Shown in pieces: positions 25,491 through 34,136 of a stretch of DNA of 64,000 nucleotides. The notes beneath the pieces were generated by a model. The model was not told the DNA's origin, made no database searches, and saw only the letters and a program-made list of their open reading frames with translations. The DNA is from Fusobacterium necrogenes. Its GTDB lineage: Bacteria > Fusobacteriota > Fusobacteriia > Fusobacteriales > Fusobacteriaceae. Numbering within the stretch: the stretch's first letter is position 1; every line of letters starts with the position of its first letter. A program made the position numbers and the translations under genes. The stretch lies in assembly GCF_900450765.1 (NCBI RefSeq), contig NZ_UGGU01000003.1, positions 248,001 to 312,000 of the forward strand, given 5' to 3'.

Positions 25491-27272
25491 GTGAATATAG
25501 AGGAGAGGTTATTGAAATTAAAGGCTTTGATGAAAGAAAGGGAAATAGATTTTTATATCATTCCTTCTAATGACTATCATCAAAGTGAATATGTAGAGGA
25601 TTATTTTAAATGTAGAGAATGGCTATCAGGTTTCACAGGTTCAGCTGGAGTGATTGTTGTTTCTCAAGAAGAAGTTGGACTTTGGACAGATGGAAGATAT
25701 TTTACTCAAGCAGAAAACCAGCTAAAAGGTAGTGGGATAAAACTTTTTAAAATGGGAGAAGAGGGAGTTGTAACATATAGTCAATATATAATTAAAAATA
25801 TAAAAGTAGGGGATACTCTAGGGTTTGATAGTAAAGTTTTAGCTACTAGTATTGTATTAGGGTTTGAAAAAGATTTAATTGAGAAAAAAATAAAATTAAA
25901 TGGAGACTATGATTTAGTAGGTGAGCTCTGGGAGAATAGACCTGCTTTATCACAAAGTGAAGTATTTATATTGGAAGAGAAATATTCAGGTGAAAGTACT
26001 GAAAGTAAATTAGGAAGAATAAGAAATATTATTGAAAAAGAAAATTGTGATATAAATATTTTAACATCTTTAGATGATATAGCTTGGATATTTAATTTAA
26101 GAGGAAGTGATGTAAAAAATAATCCTGTTAATTTAGCTTATGCGGTTATAACTATTGATAGAGCAGTACTATATATAAATGAAAGAAAATTGAATAGTAA
26201 AGTAGAAAGATATCTTTATGAAAATAATATAGAAGTAAGAGATTACTTTGAAATATATGAAGATATGGAAAGAATATCGAATTCTAATATTATAATGATG
26301 GATTTAAATAAAGTTAATTATGATATATATAGAAAATTAAATCCTGGTATAAAAATAGTCAATAAAGAAAATCCAAGTACTTTAATGAAAGCTTGTAAAA
26401 ATGCTACAGAACTTCAAAATTTAAGAAATTCTCATATCAAAGATGGAGTAGCAGTTACTAAGTTTATGTATTGGTTAAAAAATAATATTGGAAAAGAAAA
26501 TATAACAGAGCTGTCTGCAACTAAGAAATTGGAAAGTTTAAGAAAAGAACAAGAACTATATATTGGACCTAGTTTTGATACTATAGCTGCATATGAAGTT
26601 AATGCTGCTATGATGCACTATAAAGCTAGTGAAATTTCTGATAAAAGATTGGAAGCCAAAAATATGTTTTTAGTTGATTCTGGAGGACAGTACTATGATG
26701 GAACTACGGATGTAACTAGAACTTTTATTCTGGGTGAGTGTTCTGAGGAGATGAAAGAGCATTTTACTTTGGTTCTTAAAGGAATGATAAATCTTTCTAA
26801 AGTTAAATTTTTATATGGAGTTACAGGAACTAATTTAGATATTTTAGCTAGACAAGCTTTATGGAATATAGGAATAGATTATAAGTGTGGAACAGGGCAT
26901 GGAATTGGGTTTTTATTAAATGTTCATGAAGGACCTCATGGAATCAGAGTTCAATATAATTCACAAAAATTAGAAGAGGGAATGATTGTAACGAATGAAC
27001 CAGGAGTATATATAGCTGGCTCTCATGGAATCAGATTAGAAAATGAGTTGTTGGTTTTAAAAAATGAAAAAACAGATTTTGGTCAATTTATGAAGTTTGA
27101 AACAATTACTTATGTACCATTGGATTTAGATGGAATAAAAAAAGAGTTACTTTCTTTAGAGGAAATAGAGTTTTTAAACGATTACCATAAAATGCTGTAT
27201 GAGAAGATAGCTCCATATCTAAATGATGATGAAAAAGAGTGGTTAAAGAGATATACAAGAGAGTTACAATAA
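25491..27272 (+). CDS. Xaa-Pro aminopeptidase (M24B, aminopeptidase P type)
   Basis: A 593-residue cytosolic dinuclear metallopeptidase that removes N-terminal residues preceding proline. The start has the double creatinase-like N-terminal domains (WLSGFTGSAGVIVVSQEEVG; DDIAWIFNLRGSDVKNNPV). The pita-bread catalytic domain shows metal ligands in LVDSGGQYYDGTTDVTRTF (Asp, Asp), GTGHGIGFLLNVHEGPHGIR (His) and VTNEPGVYIAGSHGIRLENE (Glu, Glu). The size and the C-terminal extension match the long aminopeptidase P (XPNPEP1-like) subgroup. It starts 13 bp after glmS and probably shares its transcript, ending at the hairpin at 27277. Confidence 0.94.
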   Translation: MNIEERLLKLKALMKEREIDFYIIPSNDYHQSEYVEDYFKCREWLSGFTGSAGVIVVSQEEVGLWTDGRYFTQAENQLKGSGIKLFKMGEEGVVTYSQYIIKNIKVGDTLGFDSKVLATSIVLGFEKDLIEKKIKLNGDYDLVGELWENRPALSQSEVFILEEKYSGESTESKLGRIRNIIEKENCDINILTSLDDIAWIFNLRGSDVKNNPVNLAYAVITIDRAVLYINERKLNSKVERYLYENNIEVRDYFEIYEDMERISNSNIIMMDLNKVNYDIYRKLNPGIKIVNKENPSTLMKACKNATELQNLRNSHIKDGVAVTKFMYWLKNNIGKENITELSATKKLESLRKEQELYIGPSFDTIAAYEVNAAMMHYKASEISDKRLEAKNMFLVDSGGQYYDGTTDVTRTFILGECSEEMKEHFTLVLKGMINLSKVKFLYGVTGTNLDILARQALWNIGIDYKCGTGHGIGFLLNVHEGPHGIRVQYNSQKLEEGMIVTNEPGVYIAGSHGIRLENELLVLKNEKTDFGQFMKFETITYVPLDLDGIKKELLSLEEIEFLNDYHKMLYEKIAPYLNDDEKEWLKRYTRELQ

Positions 27273-27276
27273 ATTT

Positions 27277-27328
27277 AAAATGGTATTTTTTAAGATTAGC
27301 TATAGTCTTGAAAAATACCATTTTTATA
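27277..27328 (+). terminator. terminator after the aminopeptidase gene
   Basis: AAAATGGTATTTTT (27277-27290) pairs with AAAAATACCATTTTT (27311-27325), followed by ATAT. Confidence 0.85.
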
Positions 27329-27668
27329 TCTATATCTAAAAATATAAATTATTTATATGATACATATTAAAAAAAAGAAAGATAAAAAATAGAAAAATAA
27401 AAAAATAAAAAATAAATCTCTGAAATAAAAACAGAAATATTTACTATTAAAGACAGAAAAATTACTAAAAAAATAAGGAATTTCTTTTATGATATATAAT
27501 GTATATTTTATTCTGCTTTAAAATAAAATATATAAATTAAAACGAAATAAAAAAACAACTATTTAATAAAAAAATGTGTTTTAAATTTGACTAAATTATA
27601 ATATAGATGTATAATTATATCGAAATAAGAAGTGTGAGGTAACAAAAATTCTCTGAGGAGGAACAATT
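27329..27668 (+). other. A-tract-rich intergenic region with the threonine-operon promoter
   Basis: 340 bp without a gene. From about 27365 to 27580 it is almost entirely A with scattered T and G, in repeated A4-A8 tracts that should bend DNA. The promoter at its end is listed separately. GAGGAGGAAC forms the ribosome site of the following gene. Confidence 0.55.
27587..27615 (+). promoter_or_regulatory. promoter for the threonine ammonia-lyase gene
   Basis: TTGACT (27587-27592), a 17-bp spacer, TATAAT (27610-27615). Confidence 0.75.
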
Positions 27669-28871
27669 ATGGAAGTAACAATTGAAAGCATTAAAAAGGC
27701 TAAAGAAACAATTAAAAACTCTATTAAGAGGACACCGATAATTGAGTGCCCAACATTGGAGAAAGAATTAGGGGGAAAGGTCTATTTTAAGTTAGAAAAC
27801 CTTCAAAAAACTGGATCATTTAAGGTAAGAGGAGCTTTAAATAGAATAGCAAATCTTACAGAAGATGAGAAAAAGAGAGGAGTTATTGCTTCATCTGCCG
27901 GAAACCATGCTCAAGGGATAGCATTAGGAGCGACTGCTCAAGGAATTAAATCAACGATAGTAATGCCTGAAACAGCTCCAATAGCAAAAGTTGAAGCAAC
28001 GAAAGGGTATGGAGCAGAAGTAGTATTACACGGAGCAGTATATGATGATGCATTTGCTAAAGCATGTGAAATTCAAAAAGCAACCGGAGCAGTGTTTTTA
28101 CATCCATTCGATGATGAATATGTAATTTCAGGGCAAGGGACAATAGGTATAGAAATATTAGAGGATATGGCTGATATAGATACAGTATTAGTACCAATAG
28201 GAGGAGGTGGGATTTTAGCAGGAATAGCTACTGCAATAAAAGGAATAAATCCTCATGTAAAAGTTATAGGAGTAGAAGCTGAAAATGCAGCATCAATGAC
28301 AGCTGCTTTAGAAAAAGGAGAATGTTGTGAAGTTGCAGCAACTCCAACGATAGCAGATGGTATAGCTGTAAAGAAAGTAGGGTGTAAAACATTAGAGCTT
28401 GTAAAAAAATATGTAGATGAAGTTGTTACAGTTTCTGAAGCAGAAATAGCAGATGCTATATTATTTTTAATGGAAAGAGGAAAAGTAGTAGCAGAAGGAG
28501 CAGGTGCAACTCCAGTAGCGGCTATTTTATCAAAAAAAGTAGATTGTAAAGGGAAAAAGACATGTGCAGTTGTTTCTGGAGGAAATATAGATATCAACCT
28601 AGTAGAAAGAGTTTTAAATAGAGCTTTAATTAATAAAGGAAGAAGACACCAATTTAAAGTAAAAATCCAGGATAAATTTGGAGAAGTTGAAAAATTATTA
28701 GGATTATTAACTTCTTCTAGAGCTAATATTCTTCATATTACTCAAAGTATGTACAATGGGGATTTAGGAATTACAATGCAAGAGGTGACATTGGTAATTG
28801 AATGCAGTGATATGGAGCATAGAGATAAAGTTATAGCTAAAGTAAAGGCAGCAGGATATCAAATAAAGTAG
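27669..28871 (+). CDS. ilvA: threonine ammonia-lyase with C-terminal ACT domain
   Basis: A 400-residue PLP enzyme that deaminates L-threonine to 2-oxobutyrate and ammonia. The PLP lysine lies in KTGSFKVRGALNRI, the phosphate-binding loop is PIGGGGILAGIATAIKG, and SSAGNHAQGIALGA is the substrate loop. Residues 325-400 form a single ACT-like domain (HQFKVKIQDKFGEVEKLLGL). This layout matches the shorter catabolic/biosynthetic hybrids (TdcB-like core plus ACT) rather than the 514-residue E. coli IlvA. Neighbouring symporter and 2-oxoacid:ferredoxin oxidoreductase genes favour a fermentative role, threonine to propionyl-CoA; the biosynthetic option, isoleucine formation, is less likely without ilv genes beside it. 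Confidence 0.93.
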   Translation: MEVTIESIKKAKETIKNSIKRTPIIECPTLEKELGGKVYFKLENLQKTGSFKVRGALNRIANLTEDEKKRGVIASSAGNHAQGIALGATAQGIKSTIVMPETAPIAKVEATKGYGAEVVLHGAVYDDAFAKACEIQKATGAVFLHPFDDEYVISGQGTIGIEILEDMADIDTVLVPIGGGGILAGIATAIKGINPHVKVIGVEAENAASMTAALEKGECCEVAATPTIADGIAVKKVGCKTLELVKKYVDEVVTVSEAEIADAILFLMERGKVVAEGAGATPVAAILSKKVDCKGKKTCAVVSGGNIDINLVERVLNRALINKGRRHQFKVKIQDKFGEVEKLLGLLTSSRANILHITQSMYNGDLGITMQEVTLVIECSDMEHRDKVIAKVKAAGYQIK

Positions 28872-28923
28872 GGATTTTATTTTAACTGAATATAAAATAC
28901 TAAATAAAAGGGAAGTGGAAGAT

Positions 28924-30099
28924 ATGAAAAAATTAGGATTATTACCAAGACTCATATTAGGATTAATAGTAGGTATTATTTTAGGAAAAGTAGGGTTTGT
29001 TCCGTTATTAAGATTGATGATGACATTTAATGGAATCTTTGGAAACTTTTTACAATTTGTAATTCCATTAATAATTATTGGATTCGTAGCACCAGGTATT
29101 GGAGATTTAGGAAAGAAAGCTGGAAAACTTTTGGCGATTACTACAATATTAGCCTATGGATCAACAATTGTTTCAGGAAGTATAGCATATCTCACAAACT
29201 CAGCATTACTTAAAAAAATACTTCCAACAGCAGCTCATACAATAGCTGAAAATAGTCCAGAAGCTGGATTATTGACAGGATACATAACTGTTGCAATGCC
29301 GCCATTGATGGATGTAATGACAGCTTTATTGATGGCATTTATTCTTGGAATTGCAATAGCTGTGGTAGAGGGAACTGCTATTAAAAATTTAATGAATGAA
29401 GTTCAAACTATTGTTGAAAAGATTATAACAAATATAGTTATTCCATTTTTACCATTATATGTAGCAGGTGTATTCGCAAATATGACTTATGCTGGAGAAA
29501 TTGTAAAAATAATGTCAGTATTTGCTAAAGTATTTGCAATAATTATAGTATTACATTTATTTATCTTATTGTTACAATATACAGTTGCAGGAACAATGAG
29601 TGGAGCAAATCCAATAGCATTATTAAGAAAAATGGCACCAGCATATTTCACAGCTATAGGAACTCAATCATCAGCAGCAACTATTCCAGTAACTTTAAGA
29701 CAAACTAAAGAGAATGGAGTAAATGAAGGTATAGCAGATTTTACAATTCCACTATGTGCGGCTATTCACTTATCAGGAAGTACTATTACATTAGTAAGTT
29801 GTTCTATGGCAGTTATGATGTTAAATGGAATGCCTATTACATTCTCAGGAATGTTTGGATTTATTTTGATGTTAGGAATAACAATGGTAGCAGCGCCTGG
29901 AGTGCCTGGTGGAGCAGTTATGGCAGCACTTGGATTGTTAGAAACTATGTTAGGATTTGGACCAGAATTACAATCATTGATGATAGCCCTATATTTAACT
30001 CAAGATAGTTTTGGAACTGCATGTAATGTAACTGGAGATGGAGCAATTTCTATTATGGTTAATAAAATAGCAGGATTTAAGTTAGAAAAAAAAGCTTAG
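28924..30099 (+). CDS. dicarboxylate/amino acid:cation symporter (SstT/GltP superfamily)
   Basis: A 391-residue DAACS-family secondary transporter with about eight membrane segments and two re-entrant loops. The N terminus is LGLLPRLILGLIVGIILGKV. The serine-rich re-entrant motif is AIGTQSSAATIPVTLRQTKE, close to the family SSxxTLP, and the C-terminal substrate/ion-binding stretch is ALYLTQDSFGTACNVTGDGA. It follows threonine ammonia-lyase by 52 bp, so serine/threonine uptake with sodium is the likely function (inferred). The ATG at 28924 follows GGGAAGTGGA. A terminator-like hairpin lies downstream. Confidence 0.9.
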   Translation: MKKLGLLPRLILGLIVGIILGKVGFVPLLRLMMTFNGIFGNFLQFVIPLIIIGFVAPGIGDLGKKAGKLLAITTILAYGSTIVSGSIAYLTNSALLKKILPTAAHTIAENSPEAGLLTGYITVAMPPLMDVMTALLMAFILGIAIAVVEGTAIKNLMNEVQTIVEKIITNIVIPFLPLYVAGVFANMTYAGEIVKIMSVFAKVFAIIIVLHLFILLLQYTVAGTMSGANPIALLRKMAPAYFTAIGTQSSAATIPVTLRQTKENGVNEGIADFTIPLCAAIHLSGSTITLVSCSMAVMMLNGMPITFSGMFGFILMLGITMVAAPGVPGGAVMAALGLLETMLGFGPELQSLMIALYLTQDSFGTACNVTGDGAISIMVNKIAGFKLEKKA

Positions 30100-30149
30100 T
30101 TTTAAATAAAATTAGTCAACAATGTAATATCAGTAAATAAAATATAATT

Positions 30150-30186
30150 AAATAACTGCTGAGATGTTTTATTTCAGCAGTTATTT
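30150..30186 (+). terminator. hairpin between the symporter and the oxidoreductase genes
   Basis: AAATAACTGCTGA (30150-30162) pairs with TCAGCAGTTATTT (30174-30186). The T tail is short, so it may act as a partial terminator. Confidence 0.65.
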
Positions 30187-30208
30187 AACGAAGGAAGGAA
30201 GGTAGATT

Positions 30209-30784
30209 ATGAAAGAAATATTTGAAATCAGATGGCATGGAAGGGGAGGACAAGGAGCTAAAACTGCATCTTTACTTCTTGCTGATGCTGCTTTTAGTGG
30301 AGGTATGTATGTGCAAGGTTTTCCTGAATATGGACCAGAAAGAATGGGAGCACCTATCACTGCTTATAACCGTATCTCTAAAAATCCAGTGAGAGTACAC
30401 TCTAACATATACGAGCCAGATTTTGTTGTTGTTGTCGATGAAACTTTGATAGAAAGTGTAGATGTTACAAAGGGACTAAAAGAGGATGGTGCTATAATTA
30501 TTAATAGTTCTAAGCTTGCTTCCGAATTTATTCCTTTTTTAAAGGGATATAAAGGAAGAGTATTCACTTGTGATGCTAGAACAATTTCCGAAGAAACTTT
30601 AGGTAAAAATTTTCCAAATACTCCTATGCTTGGTGCTGTTGTAAAAGTAAGTGAAGTTATGGAAGAAAAGGCATTTTTAAAAGCTATGGAAGACTCTTTT
30701 AAACATAAATTTGCAAGTAAACCAGAGGTATTAAAAGGAAATATGGATGCGTTAGTACGTTCTATGAATGAGGTGAAAGAATAA
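30209..30784 (+). CDS. porG: 2-oxoacid:ferredoxin oxidoreductase, gamma subunit
   Basis: The 191-residue gamma subunit of a four-subunit pyruvate/2-oxoacid:ferredoxin oxidoreductase. The N terminus EIRWHGRGGQGAKTASLLLADA carries the family GRGGQG motif, and the region EYGPERMGAPI is also standard. The complex oxidatively decarboxylates 2-oxoacids to acyl-CoA with reduction of ferredoxin. Its position downstream of threonine ammonia-lyase points to 2-oxobutyrate as one substrate, giving propionyl-CoA. It overlaps the delta gene by one base. The ribosome site is AAGGAAGGAAGG. Whether the enzyme prefers pyruvate, 2-oxobutyrate or branched-chain acids cannot be told from the sequence. Confidence 0.92.
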   Translation: MKEIFEIRWHGRGGQGAKTASLLLADAAFSGGMYVQGFPEYGPERMGAPITAYNRISKNPVRVHSNIYEPDFVVVVDETLIESVDVTKGLKEDGAIIINSSKLASEFIPFLKGYKGRVFTCDARTISEETLGKNFPNTPMLGAVVKVSEVMEEKAFLKAMEDSFKHKFASKPEVLKGNMDALVRSMNEVKE

Positions 30785-31086
30785 TGAAAAATAAAGCAGG
30801 ATTACCAATAGTTGAAGATATAAAGTGGCAAGACATAACTCCTGGAGGTATTGTATATGAAGCTGGAAGTGCTTCACAATTTAGAACAGGAGATTGGAGA
30901 TCTAATAAGCCAGTATTTATAGTAGAAAATTGTAAGCAATGTTTATTGTGTGTTCCTTGCTGTCCAGATTCAGCTATTCCAGTAAAAGATGGAAAAAGAT
31001 TAGAGTTTGATATGGATCATTGTAAAGGTTGTGGGGTTTGTGCAAAAGCATGTCCATTTGATGCAATAGAAATGGTAAAAGAGTAA
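30784..31086 (+). CDS. porD: 2-oxoacid:ferredoxin oxidoreductase, delta (ferredoxin-like) subunit
   Basis: A 100-residue subunit with two [4Fe-4S] clusters. The cysteine motifs are CKQCLLCVPCCPDSA and CKGCGVCAKACPFDA (CxxCxxCxxxCP each, the first with an extra Cys). It moves electrons from the thiamine diphosphate site to external ferredoxin. It sits between the gamma and alpha genes, the order usual for split PORs (G-D-A-B). The N-terminal 50 residues (VEDIKWQDITPGGIVYEAGS) match the delta-subunit leader. Confidence 0.95.
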   Translation: MKNKAGLPIVEDIKWQDITPGGIVYEAGSASQFRTGDWRSNKPVFIVENCKQCLLCVPCCPDSAIPVKDGKRLEFDMDHCKGCGVCAKACPFDAIEMVKE

Positions 31087-31104
31087 TTCGGAGGTAGAAA
31101 TTAA

Positions 31105-32283
31105 ATGAGTATAAGAGAAAGAATGTCAGGAAATGAAGCTATTGCAATAGCTATGAAGCAAATAAATCCAGATGTAGTACCAGCATTTCCAATAACTCCA
31201 TCTACAGAGATACCACAATATTTCTCTAAATTTGTAGCAGATGGAAGTGTTGATACAGAATTTATTCCAGTGGAATCGGAGCATAGTGCTATGTCAGCAG
31301 CTATGGGATCTCAAGCTGCAGGAGCAAGAACAATGACTGCTACTTCATCTTGTGGATTAGCACTTATGTGGGAGATGCTATATGTAGTATCATCAGCGAG
31401 ATTACCAGTTACATTAGCTTGTGTAAATAGAGCTTTAACTGGTCCTATTAATATCAATGCTGACCATAGTGACTCTATGGGAGCAAGAGATGCTGGTTGG
31501 ATTCAATTATATAGTGAAACAAACCAAGAGGCTTATGATAATATGCTACAAGCTAATAGAATTGGAGAACATCCAGATGTACAACTTCCAGTAATGGTGT
31601 GTCAAGATGGATTTATCACAAGTCATGCTGTTGAAAATATAGAGTTAGTAGAAGATGACAAAGCTAGAGCATTTGTTGGAGAATATAAACCAGAAGACTA
31701 TTTACTAAATGCAAAAAGACCAATAGCAGTAGGGCCGTATGATATAGTATCTTACTATATGGAACACAAAGTACAACAAGCTAATGCTATGAAAAATGCT
31801 AAGAAAGTAATCTTAGAAGTAGCAGCAGAATTTGAAAAAATGACAGGAAGAAAATATGGATTATTTGAAGAGTATAAATTAGATGATGCTGAAGTAGCAA
31901 TAGTAGTAATTAACTCTACAGCAGGAACAGCAAAGACTGCAATAGATGAAATGAGAAAAGAAGGGAAAAAAGTAGGATTATTAAAAATAAGAGTATTTAG
32001 ACCATTCCCAATGGAAGAGATAGCAGAAGCTCTAAGACATGTAAAAATGGTGGCAGTAATGGATAAATCTGAAGGATTTTCAGCAGCTGGAGGACCAGTA
32101 TTTGCAGAAGTAAGATCAGCACTATATGACTGCAACCCAAGACCTAAAATGATAAACTATGTATATGGACTTGGTGGAAGAGATGTAACAGTAGCTCATA
32201 TCAAAGAGATATTTGAAACTCTATTAAAAGAAAAAGATAGAGAAGTAAAAGATACATATAGACATTTTGGTGTAAGAGGGTAG
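31105..32283 (+). CDS. porA: 2-oxoacid:ferredoxin oxidoreductase, alpha subunit
   Basis: The 392-residue alpha subunit, whose pyrimidine-binding domain begins MSIRERMSGNEAIAIAMKQ. Substrate and cofactor positions include PAFPITPSTEIPQYF, PVESEHSAMSAAMGSQAAGA, and TATSSCGLALMWEMLYV. The C-terminal transketolase-like domain ends with KMINYVYGLGGRDVTVAHI. The size suits the separate-subunit enzyme, not the fused 1200-residue PFOR, which fusobacteria often also have. Expressed with the gamma, delta and beta genes from closely spaced starts. Confidence 0.94.
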   Translation: MSIRERMSGNEAIAIAMKQINPDVVPAFPITPSTEIPQYFSKFVADGSVDTEFIPVESEHSAMSAAMGSQAAGARTMTATSSCGLALMWEMLYVVSSARLPVTLACVNRALTGPININADHSDSMGARDAGWIQLYSETNQEAYDNMLQANRIGEHPDVQLPVMVCQDGFITSHAVENIELVEDDKARAFVGEYKPEDYLLNAKRPIAVGPYDIVSYYMEHKVQQANAMKNAKKVILEVAAEFEKMTGRKYGLFEEYKLDDAEVAIVVINSTAGTAKTAIDEMRKEGKKVGLLKIRVFRPFPMEEIAEALRHVKMVAVMDKSEGFSAAGGPVFAEVRSALYDCNPRPKMINYVYGLGGRDVTVAHIKEIFETLLKEKDREVKDTYRHFGVRG

Positions 32284-32295
32284 GAGGCAATAAAT

Positions 32296-33240
32296 ATGGC
32301 ATATAATTTTAAAAAAGAGATGGAAAAACCAGAAAGATTAACTGGTGGACATAGAATGTGTGCTGGATGTGGAGCTCCAGTGGCAGTAAGAGGAGTATTA
32401 AGAGCATTAAAACCAGAGGATCATGCTGTAATATGTAGTGCGACAAGCTGTTTAGAAGTATCAACTTTTCTATATCCATATACAGCATGGAAGGACTCAT
32501 TTATTCACTCAGCATTTGAAAATGCTGCTGCAACAATAAGTGGAGCACAAACGGCTTATAGAGTGTTAAAGAAAAAAGGGAAAATAGATGAGACATATAA
32601 ATTTATAGCTTTTGGAGGAGATGGAGGAACTTATGATATAGGATTCCAATCATTATCAGGAGCTATGGAGAGAGGACATGATATGGTTTATGTATGTTAT
32701 GATAATGAGGCATACATGAATACAGGTATTCAAAGATCATCAGCAACACCAATAGGAGCGGATACAACAACAACACCAATAGGAAAAGAGAGTGCTGGAA
32801 AATCACAAGGAAGAAAAGATTTAACAGATGTAATAGCAGCTCATAATGTACCATATGTTGCTCAAACAACATTTATAGGAAACTTTAAAGATTTACATGA
32901 AAAAGCAGAAAAAGCTATTTATACAGAAGGAGCAGCATTTTTAAATATACTAGCACCATGTCCGAGAGGATGGAGATATGAAAGTGAAGATTTAATGGAG
33001 ATATGTAAGTTAGCAGTTGAAACTTGTTATTGGCCACTATTTGAAGTGATAAATGGAGAGTGGAAGTTAAGTTATAGACCAAAGAAAAAATTACCAATTG
33101 AAGAATTTTTGAAAAAACAAGGAAGATTTAAACATTTATTTAAGCCAGAAAACAGATATATTATTGATAGAATTCAAGCAAATGTAGATTTGAAATGGGA
33201 AAGACTATTGAAAAGATGTGGCGAGGAATTAGATAAATAA
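32296..33240 (+). CDS. porB: 2-oxoacid:ferredoxin oxidoreductase, beta (TPP-binding) subunit
   Basis: The 314-residue catalytic subunit that binds thiamine diphosphate and a [4Fe-4S] cluster. HRMCAGCGAPVAVRGVL holds the first two cluster cysteines, and the TPP/Mg motif runs FGGDGGTYDIGFQSLSGAME with a later YDNEAYMNTG. A conserved SATPIGADTTTTPIGK and LAPCPRGW follow, the last Cys probably being a cluster ligand. It ends the operon and is followed by a terminator. In combination with the upstream lyase it completes conversion of threonine to propionyl-CoA. Confidence 0.94.
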   Translation: MAYNFKKEMEKPERLTGGHRMCAGCGAPVAVRGVLRALKPEDHAVICSATSCLEVSTFLYPYTAWKDSFIHSAFENAAATISGAQTAYRVLKKKGKIDETYKFIAFGGDGGTYDIGFQSLSGAMERGHDMVYVCYDNEAYMNTGIQRSSATPIGADTTTTPIGKESAGKSQGRKDLTDVIAAHNVPYVAQTTFIGNFKDLHEKAEKAIYTEGAAFLNILAPCPRGWRYESEDLMEICKLAVETCYWPLFEVINGEWKLSYRPKKKLPIEEFLKKQGRFKHLFKPENRYIIDRIQANVDLKWERLLKRCGEELDK

Positions 33241-33261
33241 TTAAAATAGGAGATTGATATT

Positions 33262-33305
33262 ACACCCAAAATCTTAGATAACTTAAGATAGAGGGTGTTT
33301 TTTTT
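33262..33305 (+). terminator. terminator of the por operon
   Basis: ACACCC (33262-33267) pairs with GGGTGT (33293-33298), with inner ATCTTA/TAAGAT, then a run of T. Confidence 0.9.
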
Positions 33306-33429
33306 ATGAAAAATTAAAAAAGAAAAGAGTTTTATAATTTTAAAAATTCTTAAGATAGAAAAGAGATAATTTTAGTATAAAGAGGAGGAATAAAAAATAT
33401 TTAATTCTCTTTTTAAAAGGGAATCTTTA

Positions 33430-33438
33430 TGATATAAT
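33430..33438 (+). promoter_or_regulatory. extended -10 promoter for the acyltransferase-metG-galU group
   Basis: TGaTATAAT, 33 bp before the first gene. No convincing -35. Confidence 0.45.
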
Positions 33439-33471
33439 TATTGAAGATACTCTATAAATGGGGGAAGTAGG

Positions 33472-34113
33472 ATGAAAGAAAAGCAAGAGACAAAAAAATA
33501 TAGAAGATATGGAATAGTACTTTACTATCTTTTACAAATAATAAGAAAAACTTTGAAAATAAAGGTAATAAAAGATAAGAAAATAAATGAGAAGGAGCAA
33601 AGTTACATATTTGCATTTTGGCATAATAAGCTAGTAGCGTCAACACTATGCCTAGATTATATAGAAAAAAGAGCTGTATTAGCAAGTCCTTCTAAAGATG
33701 GAGAGTTGATTTCAGTTCCATTAGAGAAGTTGGGATATCAAATGATAAGAGGCTCATCAGATAAAAATTCAACTTCAAGTTTAATCTCTTTAATTAAATA
33801 TATGAAAAAAGGATATTGTATAGGAACACCAGTAGATGGTCCAAAGGGACCTATTTACGAAGTAAAACCAGGAATGATATATCTTGCACAAAAGGGAAAA
33901 AAGTATATAATTCCAACTGGTGCAGCCTATAAGAGTAAATGGGAATTTAAAAAAGCTTGGGACAAATTTCAATTCCCAAAGCCTTTTACAACTATGGTTT
34001 ACATAATGGGGGAACCTATTGAAGTACCAACAGATGCAGATATAGATAAATATTGTGAAAAAATAAAAAATGAGTTAAATAGACTTGATAAAGAAGCAGA
34101 AAAATATATTTAA
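33472..34113 (+). CDS. DUF374 lysophospholipid acyltransferase-family protein
   Basis: A 213-residue membrane-associated protein of the DUF374 family, distantly related to lipid A and lysophospholipid acyltransferases. The active-site motif appears as FAFWHNKLVASTL (His, with the Asp of the usual HX4D replaced by a later residue, as in DUF374). Typical downstream blocks are SPSKDGELISVPLEKLGYQ, RGSSDKNST and TPVDGPKGPIYEVKPG. Family members are implicated in lipid A secondary acylation in some diderms. Its stop overlaps the region just upstream of metG; no other envelope genes adjoin it. Confidence 0.85.
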   Translation: MKEKQETKKYRRYGIVLYYLLQIIRKTLKIKVIKDKKINEKEQSYIFAFWHNKLVASTLCLDYIEKRAVLASPSKDGELISVPLEKLGYQMIRGSSDKNSTSSLISLIKYMKKGYCIGTPVDGPKGPIYEVKPGMIYLAQKGKKYIIPTGAAYKSKWEFKKAWDKFQFPKPFTTMVYIMGEPIEVPTDADIDKYCEKIKNELNRLDKEAEKYI

Positions 34114-34136
34114 TGGATATAGAGAGGAGAGATATC

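Noticed and set aside
27329-27668. T-box or amino-acid riboswitch before threonine ammonia-lyase
   Set aside because: The A-rich region shows no T-box sequence, specifier loop or conserved antiterminator.
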